A stretch of DNA of 64,000 nt from positions 6,977-70,976 of the forward strand of contig JANRKU010000031.1 in NCBI GenBank assembly GCA_033763335.1, written 5' to 3'. Numbering within the stretch: the first letter of the stretch is position 1; each line of letters begins with the position of its first letter. Positions 41,474 to 49,611 of the stretch are shown here, piece after piece. The DNA comes from GCA-2794515 sp033763335. GTDB taxonomy: Bacteria; Chloroflexota; Anaerolineae; Aggregatilineales; Phototrophicaceae. The notes beneath the pieces are model-generated. The model did no database searches. It was given only the letters and a program-made list of their open reading frames with translations, and was not told the DNA's origin. Both the position numbers and the translations under genes were made by a program.

Positions 41474-44400
41474 ATGCGACATCGCATCACACTCAGTATA
41501 GTTTTTTTTGTGTCGTTATTCCTCATGTTAAGCCCTGCTTATGCGGGGACGGTGAGTTTGTCTCCCCCATTCGGTCCCGCAGGGACAACTTTTGCCATTT
41601 ATTATAGTGGCAATTGGGTTGGTGCAGATTTTTCATGTAGTGTGAATAGTGTGGAAATGGGGCAACTTGCGCCCTATGGTGGTGCGTTATATTACACCGT
41701 ACCAGCAGGTACACCAATCGGCACAACCTATAATGTGGTTTGTGGACAAAATGTCCCCGACCAGTTTGATGCGGGGTCTGCTGTTTTTACAGTCACCGCA
41801 GGCGATAGCGATGGTGATGGTGTGGCGGATGATACTGACCAATGCCCATCTGAGTTTGCACAAACACAAAACGGATGCCCTTTTATCCCCGATAGTGACG
41901 GTGACGGGGTTGGCGACCCAACCGACCAATGCTTGTATGTGTTTGGGACATTGCCCAATGGTTGCCCGCCCGATAGCGATGGCGATGGCATCGGCGACCC
42001 AACCGACCAATGCCCATTTGAGGCGGCGCAAACAGCAAATGGGTGTCCCAATCAGCCGACCAATCCCCCTGCTTCAACCGTTGTCCCTGTCACCCAACCC
42101 GACCAACCCGTGGTGACACCGCCCTCTACAGTTGCATCATTCATAGACCCTAATATCGCACCAGCTTTAGATGCCATTCTTGCGGGATGTGTTGATTTAC
42201 GCCCACAAGCAGAGCGTCTGTCTATTGGTGCATTAATGCGACTATTAGGCACAAGCGACCCATGTACCGCATTAACAAATGCCCTGCGTGATTTATCGTT
42301 TGGCACATTGCGCGATGGTGAGGTCAAACTCATTATGGATGCACTTGGCGGGAATATGCGCGGAACGTGTGGCATTAGCCCAGAAGTGCCATCTACCGAA
42401 TATTTACGGATGCTCCGCAATGCGTATCGCTTATTCCCAACCTTTGCAGAGCAACTGAATACTGCGGTGATGGCATTAGCAAGCGCCGCCGATGGCACAC
42501 CAGAGCGTGCTATTTTCTGTACATTTATGGCGATGGATGGTGCTGGGATGAATCGGTTGTTCCCAAGCACATTGAATGATGGGCATCGTTTCTTAATTGC
42601 GGCGGCAGAATGTTTGCCCAGCTATCCAGAAGATGCAGATTTATTCACCCTGCGAAGCGCCATAGCGGGCTTTAGCACCTATGGTTATAACGCGGGTATG
42701 TTCTTGAGCGCAGTGAATAACCCCATCACTCATCCGCAACTATGCCAAATTTTTGCAGAATGGCAAAACGTCATCACCGACATTACACCCGAAGAAGAAC
42801 AACTTGCCACCCATCTTATCCGTGATTGCCGTGTCAATTGGCTCAATTTGTTCGTTATAGATGGTACAGACCCGCTTAGTTTTGGCTCTGCCGCAACTGC
42901 TATCCAAATTATGCGAATAAATGGAACACCCGATGAAATTGCCACACTCATTGAAGATTTGAGCTGTGATAGTATCTACACCAACTTAATCCTTTGGAAA
43001 CGACGTTTTGAAGATGCTATCGGTGATTTATTCGGTCGAGATAGAAACCGCAATGGCAATGGTGGCGGATTTGGCAATCCACAAATTCCAGATGTGCCAG
43101 ATTTGGGCTTAGGGGGTAATCGCTTCCGTGTGCCAAGTTTGATAGACCTCATCGGTGGGACAACCCTCCCGCGTATCTACCCGCCGACCACCATCGCAGG
43201 ATTTGTCTTTGAGGATATGTGCGACGAATCGGCATTAGAACTCGATTTCCGCCTGCCATTACCGGCAGGATGTGTCGAAATTGGACCAAGAATCGTCTCA
43301 TCCAACAATTTTTGGGATGAGGGAGAACCGCCTATTGGTGGCATTTACATTGAACTCATCAATAACGATACCTGTTCTGGCACACCCCTCTATACCACAT
43401 CACCGGATGCAACAGGTTACTTTGAATTCCCCAACCTCGAAGCAGGAAATTACTCATTGGTGATTGATGCCAACCATCCAGAAAATATCCCAGTATTAGG
43501 GGCGGGTGAATGGTCATATCGGCGTGGCGAAGGTACAAGGCGATTCTGCATTATATATAACCTACGTGGTCAGACCTTACCCGTAACAGCGAATGGTTAT
43601 AACCGCACGGGTGGCATCAGCAGTACAGGCATTGGCAATTTTGTCATACCGCCTGTGTTCATCAACATTCGTCAAATTGATGATGGTGGCGAAGTCTCTT
43701 GGCGACCACCACCCATTCCCCCGCTTGAACCTGATGTTCCTAGCGATAGCGAAGTATCATCCGATTGGCGACCACCTCCCATTCCGCCCCTCACCGATTT
43801 TGGTATTGATAATCCATCGGATGTCGTCAGTTGGAGACCACCACCTATTCCACCCTATGAAGCATTGGTACGTGGGTTGGCATATGCCCCACCGCCTAAC
43901 ATGAATTTGAGAACGGCGGTAGATGCCCTATCGGGTGCGCTCCGTTGGGAAGATTTTAGCTTTGAGATGGATAGTCGTGGCTTATTCATCGGCATTGGCA
44001 ACCCAGAAGAACCTGCCCGTTTATTCATGGCACAAAATGGTGGTATTGGCGAATTTGACCTGCCCAATACACCCCTCAGCATCGGTATGACACCCGATGG
44101 TAAATTGGCAGGCATTATCGGCGAAAATACGGATGGGTCACGAGTGGTCAGCATTTTGAATGTGGAAAATGGCTTCTGGATACCCGTATTCACCAGCACA
44201 CCCGATATTATCCCAACAGGAGATAATCCCTTCTTTGTCGCAGAATACCTCTATTTTAGCGCCACCGACCCCAATGGTGCGCCCGGAATTTATAAAGTGA
44301 ACCCCATTGCTCCCAGCACGCCAGAATTGGTGCTGAATGATGCCACACAAGGCAATATAACCTATGACGGTGTGTTACTCGCCTTTGTACGCGGGGGCAA

Positions 44401-44746
44401 TGTGTTTGTCCAAAACACCAACACAGACTTCATCGCACAAATCACCAATGACGGCTCATGTGGGTCGCCCATATTTGATGCAGTAGGTTTTAGTCTGTAT
44501 TTTGCGTGTGGCGGAAAATTGTATGTCTATGGACTCGATGGCGTGAAGCCGATTGTGGATGATATTGTCGTGCAATCGGTGAGTTTAGGTCCTGTGGATG
44601 GCACATTGATATTTAGTGATGGGCAATCGGCATATCTCAGCGACCTCAACGGTGCAAATCGCAGACCCTTCATGCGCCTGAGCAATTTATCGGTGGTGAA
44701 TATTCGTTGGCAACCCCCGTTGCCGATGCCAGCACCACAATCGTAA
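41474..44746 (+). CDS. Large secreted protein: thrombospondin type 3 repeats, SdrD B-like domain, WRPPPIPP repeats, beta-propeller
   Basis: A protein of 1090 residues with a signal peptide ending near PAYA. After a beta domain come three Ca-binding thrombospondin type 3-like repeats: DSDGDGVADDTDQCP, DSDGDGVGDPTDQC and DSDGDGIGDPTDQCP (about 112-193). A Cys-containing helical region follows (about 225-515), then a SdrD B/CNA-B-like domain (TIAGFVFEDMCDES...GYFEFPNLEAGNYSLVID). Next come three WRPPPIPP repeats (about residues 740-795). A C-terminal TolB-like propeller follows, with repeats such as LFMAQNGGIGEF and FAVDPNG-like strands. It is a modular extracellular scaffold, with no catalytic motif and no obvious anchor. 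AAGGA is 13 nt from the ATG, rather far. Confidence 0.88.
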   Translation: MRHRITLSIVFFVSLFLMLSPAYAGTVSLSPPFGPAGTTFAIYYSGNWVGADFSCSVNSVEMGQLAPYGGALYYTVPAGTPIGTTYNVVCGQNVPDQFDAGSAVFTVTAGDSDGDGVADDTDQCPSEFAQTQNGCPFIPDSDGDGVGDPTDQCLYVFGTLPNGCPPDSDGDGIGDPTDQCPFEAAQTANGCPNQPTNPPASTVVPVTQPDQPVVTPPSTVASFIDPNIAPALDAILAGCVDLRPQAERLSIGALMRLLGTSDPCTALTNALRDLSFGTLRDGEVKLIMDALGGNMRGTCGISPEVPSTEYLRMLRNAYRLFPTFAEQLNTAVMALASAADGTPERAIFCTFMAMDGAGMNRLFPSTLNDGHRFLIAAAECLPSYPEDADLFTLRSAIAGFSTYGYNAGMFLSAVNNPITHPQLCQIFAEWQNVITDITPEEEQLATHLIRDCRVNWLNLFVIDGTDPLSFGSAATAIQIMRINGTPDEIATLIEDLSCDSIYTNLILWKRRFEDAIGDLFGRDRNRNGNGGGFGNPQIPDVPDLGLGGNRFRVPSLIDLIGGTTLPRIYPPTTIAGFVFEDMCDESALELDFRLPLPAGCVEIGPRIVSSNNFWDEGEPPIGGIYIELINNDTCSGTPLYTTSPDATGYFEFPNLEAGNYSLVIDANHPENIPVLGAGEWSYRRGEGTRRFCIIYNLRGQTLPVTANGYNRTGGISSTGIGNFVIPPVFINIRQIDDGGEVSWRPPPIPPLEPDVPSDSEVSSDWRPPPIPPLTDFGIDNPSDVVSWRPPPIPPYEALVRGLAYAPPPNMNLRTAVDALSGALRWEDFSFEMDSRGLFIGIGNPEEPARLFMAQNGGIGEFDLPNTPLSIGMTPDGKLAGIIGENTDGSRVVSILNVENGFWIPVFTSTPDIIPTGDNPFFVAEYLYFSATDPNGAPGIYKVNPIAPSTPELVLNDATQGNITYDGVLLAFVRGGNVFVQNTNTDFIAQITNDGSCGSPIFDAVGFSLYFACGGKLYVYGLDGVKPIVDDIVVQSVSLGPVDGTLIFSDGQSAYLSDLNGANRRPFMRLSNLSVVNIRWQPPLPMPAPQS

Positions 44747-44755
44747 AAATATCGT

Positions 44756-44803
44756 TGTATACTGTGTAGGGACGGCATATATGCCGTCCCTACACAGTAT
44801 ACA
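44756..44803. repeat. Perfect 48-bp palindrome
   Basis: Two 24-bp arms, the left arm starting TGTATACTGTGTAGGGACGG, with no loop and no mismatch. It lies 9 bp after the surface-protein stop and 13 bp before the FMO gene's 3' end. The centre GGGACGGCA-..-TGCCGTCCC is shared with shorter family B palindromes. Confidence 0.97.
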
Positions 44804-44816
44804 TAACATAACCCAT

Positions 44817-46202
44817 TTATTTCCCGCGTGGGCGCAATGCCCGATATGCCATATATGCCCCAGCGAGTGCCATCGGCATCACATATTTTTTATTGATAGT
44901 GACCGGTTTAATGGTCACTTCCCCATGTAATTCACGACGCAACGCTCCTAAATATTCGTGATAACTCACCTCAACCTTATGCCGTCCTTCATTCACAAAG
45001 GTGCGGTTGATATAATCTATCTCTTCGTTGATGCGTTCTGTCAAATTCACGGGCAATTCGTAATTGCCGACAATATAATTAGCGACCAATTCCGATTGAG
45101 TATCTGCTAATGGCCAAATGCACCCTTGTGGTTGCACCAACCCAATAAAATACAGGCTACGGTGATTGGGATGAAATACACGCATGAATAGCGGCACATC
45201 GCCTTCGGCAAAATCTAAGAAATTGGGTTCAAAAAACGGTGTGACGATTTTATAGCCAGTCGCCGCCACAATGACATCATATTCTTCTACACGACCATCG
45301 GCAAAATGCACATTTTTACCATCCAACTGGGTAATATCGGGGCGGGGATGAATACGACCATGACGGATAAAATAGAGCAATTCGGAATTGACGGTGGGAT
45401 GGCTCGATAAAATGCTGTGCTTCGGTTTGGGCAAGCCATACCGTTCATTGCCACCTGTCACCAACCACCATGTAATGGTATTGGTCACTTCGCGCACTTT
45501 GAACGGCAAAAAGATGAAGCGTTCATTCATCACATCAGGCGGAAGCCCAAACACAAATTTAGGGACGATATGATAGCCTCTGCGCCAGCTAATGGCAGTG
45601 AATTTTGACACGCGACTGGTCTCTACGGCAATGTCACAGGCAGAATTGCCACCACCAATCACCAACACACGCTTATCTTTAAAAGGACGATTATGCTTGA
45701 AATCGTGTGAATGGATAAATTCGCCATCAAAACTGCCCTTATAAGTCGGCATTTTGGGGACAGAATGATGCCCATTGGCGACCAATAGATGGTCAAAATG
45801 TTCCACACGCCCATCACTCAGGGTCACATCCCAGCCATCATCGGCGGTTTTGGTGATATGTTTCACCTCTGTGTTGAATTGAGTGACTTTATCCACCCCA
45901 AAGTGCTTGGCGTAATCTTGAAAATATTTTAGCAATTGTTGATGGGAGGGGTAATCTGGATAATCGGCAGGCATGGGAAAATCGTGGTATTGCGATAATT
46001 TTTTTGAGCTGATGATATGGGTGGTCTCGTAGACACTAGAGTGGCTTGGGTCTGCTGAATAAATCCAATTGCCACCCACTTGATTATTGCGTTCATAAAC
46101 GACTACATTTTGAATACCCGCTTGGAGCAAATGTTTGGCGGCGGTAATGCCCGATGGACCCGCGCCAATCACACAAACCCGTACATCTTTTCCACGTTTC
46201 AT
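44817..46202 (-). CDS. Flavin-containing monooxygenase (FMO/Baeyer-Villiger type)
   Basis: A protein of 461 residues. The FAD motif is VCVIGAGPSGITAAKHL and the NADPH motif is VLVIGGGNSACDIAVET. The FMO fingerprint FxGxxxHSxxF appears as FDGEFIHSHDF, followed by a late ATGYKIVTPFF strand and the C-terminal FIGLVQPQGCIWPLADTQSELVANYI. It is close in build to yeast and plant-like FMOs of about 450 residues that oxidise soft nucleophiles (N or S). The minus-strand start follows GAGGTGAT. It stands alone beyond the divergent ArsR module, and its 3' end abuts the 48-bp palindrome. Confidence 0.94.
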   Translation of the reverse strand: MKRGKDVRVCVIGAGPSGITAAKHLLQAGIQNVVVYERNNQVGGNWIYSADPSHSSVYETTHIISSKKLSQYHDFPMPADYPDYPSHQQLLKYFQDYAKHFGVDKVTQFNTEVKHITKTADDGWDVTLSDGRVEHFDHLLVANGHHSVPKMPTYKGSFDGEFIHSHDFKHNRPFKDKRVLVIGGGNSACDIAVETSRVSKFTAISWRRGYHIVPKFVFGLPPDVMNERFIFLPFKVREVTNTITWWLVTGGNERYGLPKPKHSILSSHPTVNSELLYFIRHGRIHPRPDITQLDGKNVHFADGRVEEYDVIVAATGYKIVTPFFEPNFLDFAEGDVPLFMRVFHPNHRSLYFIGLVQPQGCIWPLADTQSELVANYIVGNYELPVNLTERINEEIDYINRTFVNEGRHKVEVSYHEYLGALRRELHGEVTIKPVTINKKYVMPMALAGAYMAYRALRPRGK

Positions 46203-46332
46203 AAAAAAATATCACCTCTAATTTAATCTATCATTGATTTTTTTCTATTGTAACGCAGAATCTGAATTCCGTAAAAAATTTTTAATCACCTCCTCAATCT
46301 ATGGCTCTATACACCTAGCATAGACAGGTTTC

Positions 46333-46358
46333 GTAAGGGCGCAACATGTTGCGCCCAC
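46333..46358. repeat. Family A palindrome, fourth copy
   Basis: GTAAGGGCGCAACATGTT followed by GCGCCCAC. The 20-bp core is intact and the right TTAC is lost. It lies in the divergent region between the FMO and ArsR genes. Confidence 0.92.
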
Positions 46359-46400
46359 AGGCAAAAAGCACCTATTTTTGCCATCGGTCTTTTTGCCCAC

Positions 46401-46428
46401 TTGACAAAAAACCCTTTTATCGTAAAAT
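46401..46428 (+). promoter_or_regulatory. Promoter of the ArsR-family gene
   Basis: A perfect -35 TTGACA (46401-46406), 16 bp spacer and -10 TAAAAT (46423-46428). The predicted start falls at about 46435, next to ATG 46436, and there is no ribosome site, so the transcript is probably leaderless. Confidence 0.85.
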
Positions 46429-46434
46429 TACGAT
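46419..46434. promoter_or_regulatory. ArsR-type operator O1
   Basis: Inverted repeat ATCGTAAaaTTACGAT over the -10 box and start site. It has the same ATCGTA-N4-TACGAT form as O2 at 46763. Confidence 0.85.
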
Positions 46435-46435
46435 T

Positions 46436-46744
46436 ATGGAAAATGAACAAGCACTCAAATCGTATACCCTATCAACCGATGAACACCGCCTCGCAGAAAT
46501 GATGAAGGCACTCGGTCATCCTGCGCGAATGCAAATCATCCGTTATCTCACCGAACATCCCCAATGTATCACAGGGGATATTGTAGATGTATTGCCATTG
46601 GCACAAGCCACTGTATCACAACACCTCAAGGTATTGCGCGATTCTGGTCTCATTTGTGGCACGATTGAAGGCACAGCCACCTGCTATTGCCTATGTGATG
46701 AATCGGTGGCATGGTTTAAGTCACAGGTAGGCGACTTGTTCTAA
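46436..46744 (+). CDS. ArsR/SmtB-family metalloregulatory repressor
   Basis: A protein of 102 residues from ATG 46436; a longer frame upstream would cross the promoter. It shows the family pattern ALGHPARMQIIRYL, the recognition helix PLAQATVSQHLKVLRDSGLI, and the wing GTIEGTATCYCLCDE. Candidate metal(loid) ligands are Cys44 (HPQC), Cys74 and the cluster C83, C85, C87, a CYC form common in arsenic-operon regulators of this subgroup. In the absence of inducer it should sit on ATCGTA-N4-TACGAT. It heads a unit with a Cys-tailed flavoprotein and MFS exporter. Confidence 0.92.
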   Translation: MENEQALKSYTLSTDEHRLAEMMKALGHPARMQIIRYLTEHPQCITGDIVDVLPLAQATVSQHLKVLRDSGLICGTIEGTATCYCLCDESVAWFKSQVGDLF

Positions 46745-46762
46745 AATTTTTTATCTATTTTA

Positions 46763-46778
46763 ATCGTATTTTTACGAT
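46763..46778. promoter_or_regulatory. ArsR-type operator O2
   Basis: Inverted repeat ATCGTAttttTACGAT, 19 bp after the ArsR stop and just before the AAAGGAG of the flavoprotein gene. It matches O1 in both arms and spacing, with an unrelated spacer. Confidence 0.85.
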
Positions 46779-46793
46779 AAAGGAGTATGGGAT

Positions 46794-48134
46794 ATGACCA
46801 ATCAATTACCAGTCGCCGTCATCGGCGCGGGACCTGTCGGGCTTGCGGCAGTTGCACATCTTTTAGAACGGGGCGAAACGCCAATTGTGTTTGAAGCAGG
46901 TGATAGCATTGGCGCAAATTTGCGCGAGTGGTCACACATCCGCATGTTTTCCCCATGGCAATATGTGGTGGATAAGGCGGCAGTCTGTTTGTTAGAAGCG
47001 CATGGCTGGCAACACCCCCCCGCCGATGGATTGCCCACAGGAGGCGAATTGCGCGACGATTATTTGTTGCCATTCGCCAATTTGCCACAAGTCAAACCCC
47101 ATATTCACCTGAATGCCAAAGTGGTCGCCATCAGCCGTAGCCAAAACGACAAAATGCGTGATGCTAACCGCGAAAATTCACCTTTTATTTTGCATGTGAT
47201 ATATGCCGATGGTCATGAAACCCATATTGAAGCGCGGGCAGTGATTGATGCCTCTGGCACATGGAACACCCCTAACCCATTGGGCGGGAATGGATTGCCT
47301 GCCATCGGGGAAAAGCGAAATAGCGCCAAAATTTTCTATGGCATCCCCAATATCAACGGCGACCATACCAGCCGTTATGCCAATAAGCGCGTGATGGTAG
47401 TCGGTAACGGTCACTCTGCAACCAATGCTCTGTTAGAATTAGCCACTTTACGTAAAACATATCCCCAGACAGAAGTGTTTTGGGTGATGCGGAGCAAGGG
47501 GTTGAATCGGGTTTATGGCGGTGGCGCAGATGATGAACTTTCTGCACGCGGTCAATTGGGTGAACGCCTCAAATCCAGTGTGAATGAAGGCATGTTCCAT
47601 ATCGTTGCGCCATTCTTCATCACCGAAATAAAAGACGAAAATAACGCAATGGTCGTCATGGGCAAAACACCCAATGGCATGGAAACAGTGGTTGTGGATG
47701 AAATTATCAGCACCACAGGCTCACGCCCCAATTTGGATATGTTACGCGAATTGCGTCTGGATATAGACCATTCACTAGAAAGTGTCCGCGCACTTGCCCC
47801 TGTGATTGACCCCAATTTGCACAGTTGCGGGACAGTCCCCCCACATGGCGAAACGGAATTGCGCCACCCAGAGCCGAATTTTTATATCGTCGGCATGAAA
47901 AGCTATGGACGCGCCCCAACCTTCTTGCTCCTCACAGGCTACGAACAAGTACGCTCGGTGGTGGCGATGTTGGCTGGCGATATTCAAGCGGCGCAAATGG
48001 TGCAACTGGTCTTGCCAGAAACAGGTGTTTGCGGTGTAGATGATGGTAGTGGCGGGGGATGCTGTGGCACAAGCAATAGCAGTATCACGATTGGTTTTAG
48101 TGAAATTGCGATTGGCAATAAAATCAACAATTAA
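46794..48134 (+). CDS. ars-type FAD/NAD(P) flavoprotein with Cys-rich tail
   Basis: A protein of 446 residues. The FAD motif is VAVIGAGPVGLAAVAHL and the NAD(P) motif is VMVVGNGHSATNALLEL. The substrate domain contains EWSHIRMFSPWQYVVDKAA and RSKGLNRVYGGGADDELSARGQLG. The tail ends LPETGVCGVDDGSGGGCCGTSN, with three Cys. This arrangement matches uncharacterised flavoproteins commonly found in ars clusters, distantly related to ArsO-like monooxygenases. It is under O2 and follows ArsR by 49 bp. Oxidation or thiol chemistry on an arsenical is inferred. AAAGGAG lies 7 nt before the ATG. Confidence 0.88.
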   Translation: MTNQLPVAVIGAGPVGLAAVAHLLERGETPIVFEAGDSIGANLREWSHIRMFSPWQYVVDKAAVCLLEAHGWQHPPADGLPTGGELRDDYLLPFANLPQVKPHIHLNAKVVAISRSQNDKMRDANRENSPFILHVIYADGHETHIEARAVIDASGTWNTPNPLGGNGLPAIGEKRNSAKIFYGIPNINGDHTSRYANKRVMVVGNGHSATNALLELATLRKTYPQTEVFWVMRSKGLNRVYGGGADDELSARGQLGERLKSSVNEGMFHIVAPFFITEIKDENNAMVVMGKTPNGMETVVVDEIISTTGSRPNLDMLRELRLDIDHSLESVRALAPVIDPNLHSCGTVPPHGETELRHPEPNFYIVGMKSYGRAPTFLLLTGYEQVRSVVAMLAGDIQAAQMVQLVLPETGVCGVDDGSGGGCCGTSNSSITIGFSEIAIGNKINN

Positions 48135-48156
48135 AATCGCGTAAAATGATGAAACG

Positions 48157-48264
48157 GACGCAATAGTAATGCGCCCATATAACCAAGCGAATTATAGGGA
48201 CGGCATTGTTGCCGTCCACTTTTATTTATGATGGACGGGATGAATCACGCCCCTACAGGATAAA
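48157..48264. repeat. Cluster of short palindromes, families A- and B-like
   Basis: Three degenerate palindromes in about 110 bp: GGACGCA-..-TGCGCCC (48157-48175), GGACGGC-attgtt-GCCGTCC (48198-48217) and GGACGGGATGAATCACGCCCC (near 48233-48256). They fill the gap between the flavoprotein and MFS genes. Confidence 0.75.
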
Positions 48265-48269
48265 ACATC

Positions 48270-49517
48270 ATGTCAGAAGCACCGCGCACCAAACGTTATT
48301 ATGGCTGGACAATTATCACCACACTCGCTATCACAGAGACCATTTCGTGGGGCATCATCTATTATGCCTTTTCGGTATTCCTCAAGCCGATGGAAGCCGA
48401 AACAGGCTGGTCACGGGCAGAACTCACTGGCGCATATTCAGTGGGGTTATTGGTGATGGGATTTATGGCATTCCCTGTCGGCTCATGGGTAGATAAACAT
48501 GGCGCACGCGCTTTGATGACCATCGGCTCAATTTTGGCGAGTTTGTTGATGGTGGTGTGGTCACGGGTGACTGACCTCACGACATTTTATATTTTATGGT
48601 TGGCATTAGGGGTCTGTGCCTCATTGGTGTTATATGACACGGCGTTTGCAGTGGTGGCAAAATGGTTTGTGGCAAAACGCACATCAGCACTCGCCATCAT
48701 CACCTTTGCCGCAGGACTCGCCAGCACGATTTTTGTCCCATTATCCGATTTTCTGCTCAACCTCGTGGGATGGCGTAATGCGGTGCTGATTTTAGGGTGC
48801 ATTTTGGCAGTCACTACCATTTTGCCCCATGCGTTGATATTGCGTCGTAGCCCAGATGAATTGGGATATTTGCCCGATGGCGGTATCAAACTCGCCACGA
48901 TGGAAGTGCCTATTCAACGCGGAAATACCCTATCGGAAGCGGTACGCAATCGTTTCTTTTGGATACTCATCCTGACTTTTAGCTTATCGTATTTATCTTC
49001 ATCAGCCATACGGGTGCATTTCATCCCCATTCTGACGGATAGTGGCATTGATGCGAGTGTAGCGGCAATTGCTAGTGGGTCTATTGGCATTATGCAAGTG
49101 ATAGGGCGCTTATTTTTTGCTCCGCTCGAAATGCGGTCATCTAGTTATGTGATGTTGAGTGGGGTATTGGCGATGCACGTTTGCGCCATGATTATCCTCG
49201 TGCTGAGTGGGGCTTTGGTATGGCTGGTCATCCCCTTCATTTTATTTTTTGGAATGGCGTTTGGGGCGAGTACGCTGGCAAGGGCTTCGATGCTTGCCGA
49301 TACATTTGGGTCTGCCCATTATGGCAAAATTGCCAGTGTGATGACATTCTTTTTCACCATTGCGGGGACAATCGCCCCTGTAGGAGCGGGATGGCTCTAT
49401 GACCAATTTGGCAATTATCATTTTGTCTTAATCATCGCAGTCGTATTGGCACTATCGGCATTGACCGTCATCTTATTATCCAAGCCAAAAGCCCCACACA
49501 TCGAACCAGCATTATAG
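48270..49517 (+). CDS. Major facilitator superfamily exporter (OFA/ArsK-like)
   Basis: A protein of 415 residues with 12 predicted membrane helices in two sixes. The loop-2 motif GSWVDKHGARALMTIG is the MFS A-motif, and the start YYGWTIITTLAITETISWGIIYYAF..VFLKPMEAETGWSR is typical of oxalate/formate antiporter-type MFS proteins, a group that includes the arsenite exporter ArsK. It lies 135 bp after the flavoprotein gene in the same direction, so it may belong to the ArsR unit. The palindrome cluster in between could process or end part of the message. Substrate is inferred from context. AGGAT lies upstream of the ATG. Confidence 0.9.
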   Translation: MSEAPRTKRYYGWTIITTLAITETISWGIIYYAFSVFLKPMEAETGWSRAELTGAYSVGLLVMGFMAFPVGSWVDKHGARALMTIGSILASLLMVVWSRVTDLTTFYILWLALGVCASLVLYDTAFAVVAKWFVAKRTSALAIITFAAGLASTIFVPLSDFLLNLVGWRNAVLILGCILAVTTILPHALILRRSPDELGYLPDGGIKLATMEVPIQRGNTLSEAVRNRFFWILILTFSLSYLSSSAIRVHFIPILTDSGIDASVAAIASGSIGIMQVIGRLFFAPLEMRSSSYVMLSGVLAMHVCAMIILVLSGALVWLVIPFILFFGMAFGASTLARASMLADTFGSAHYGKIASVMTFFFTIAGTIAPVGAGWLYDQFGNYHFVLIIAVVLALSALTVILLSKPKAPHIEPAL

Positions 49518-49611
49518 TGCCTCTGGGGGGTGCTTCTATCGCGCCCCACTTCCCTTTATTCATATCATGCTAAAATAAGCCATCTTATTATCATCACTAG
49601 GAGTTTTATTG

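Noticed and set aside
41687..42077. Repetitive open frames antisense to the thrombospondin repeats
   Set aside because: The repeats are reverse translations of DSDGDG-type codons in the sense gene.
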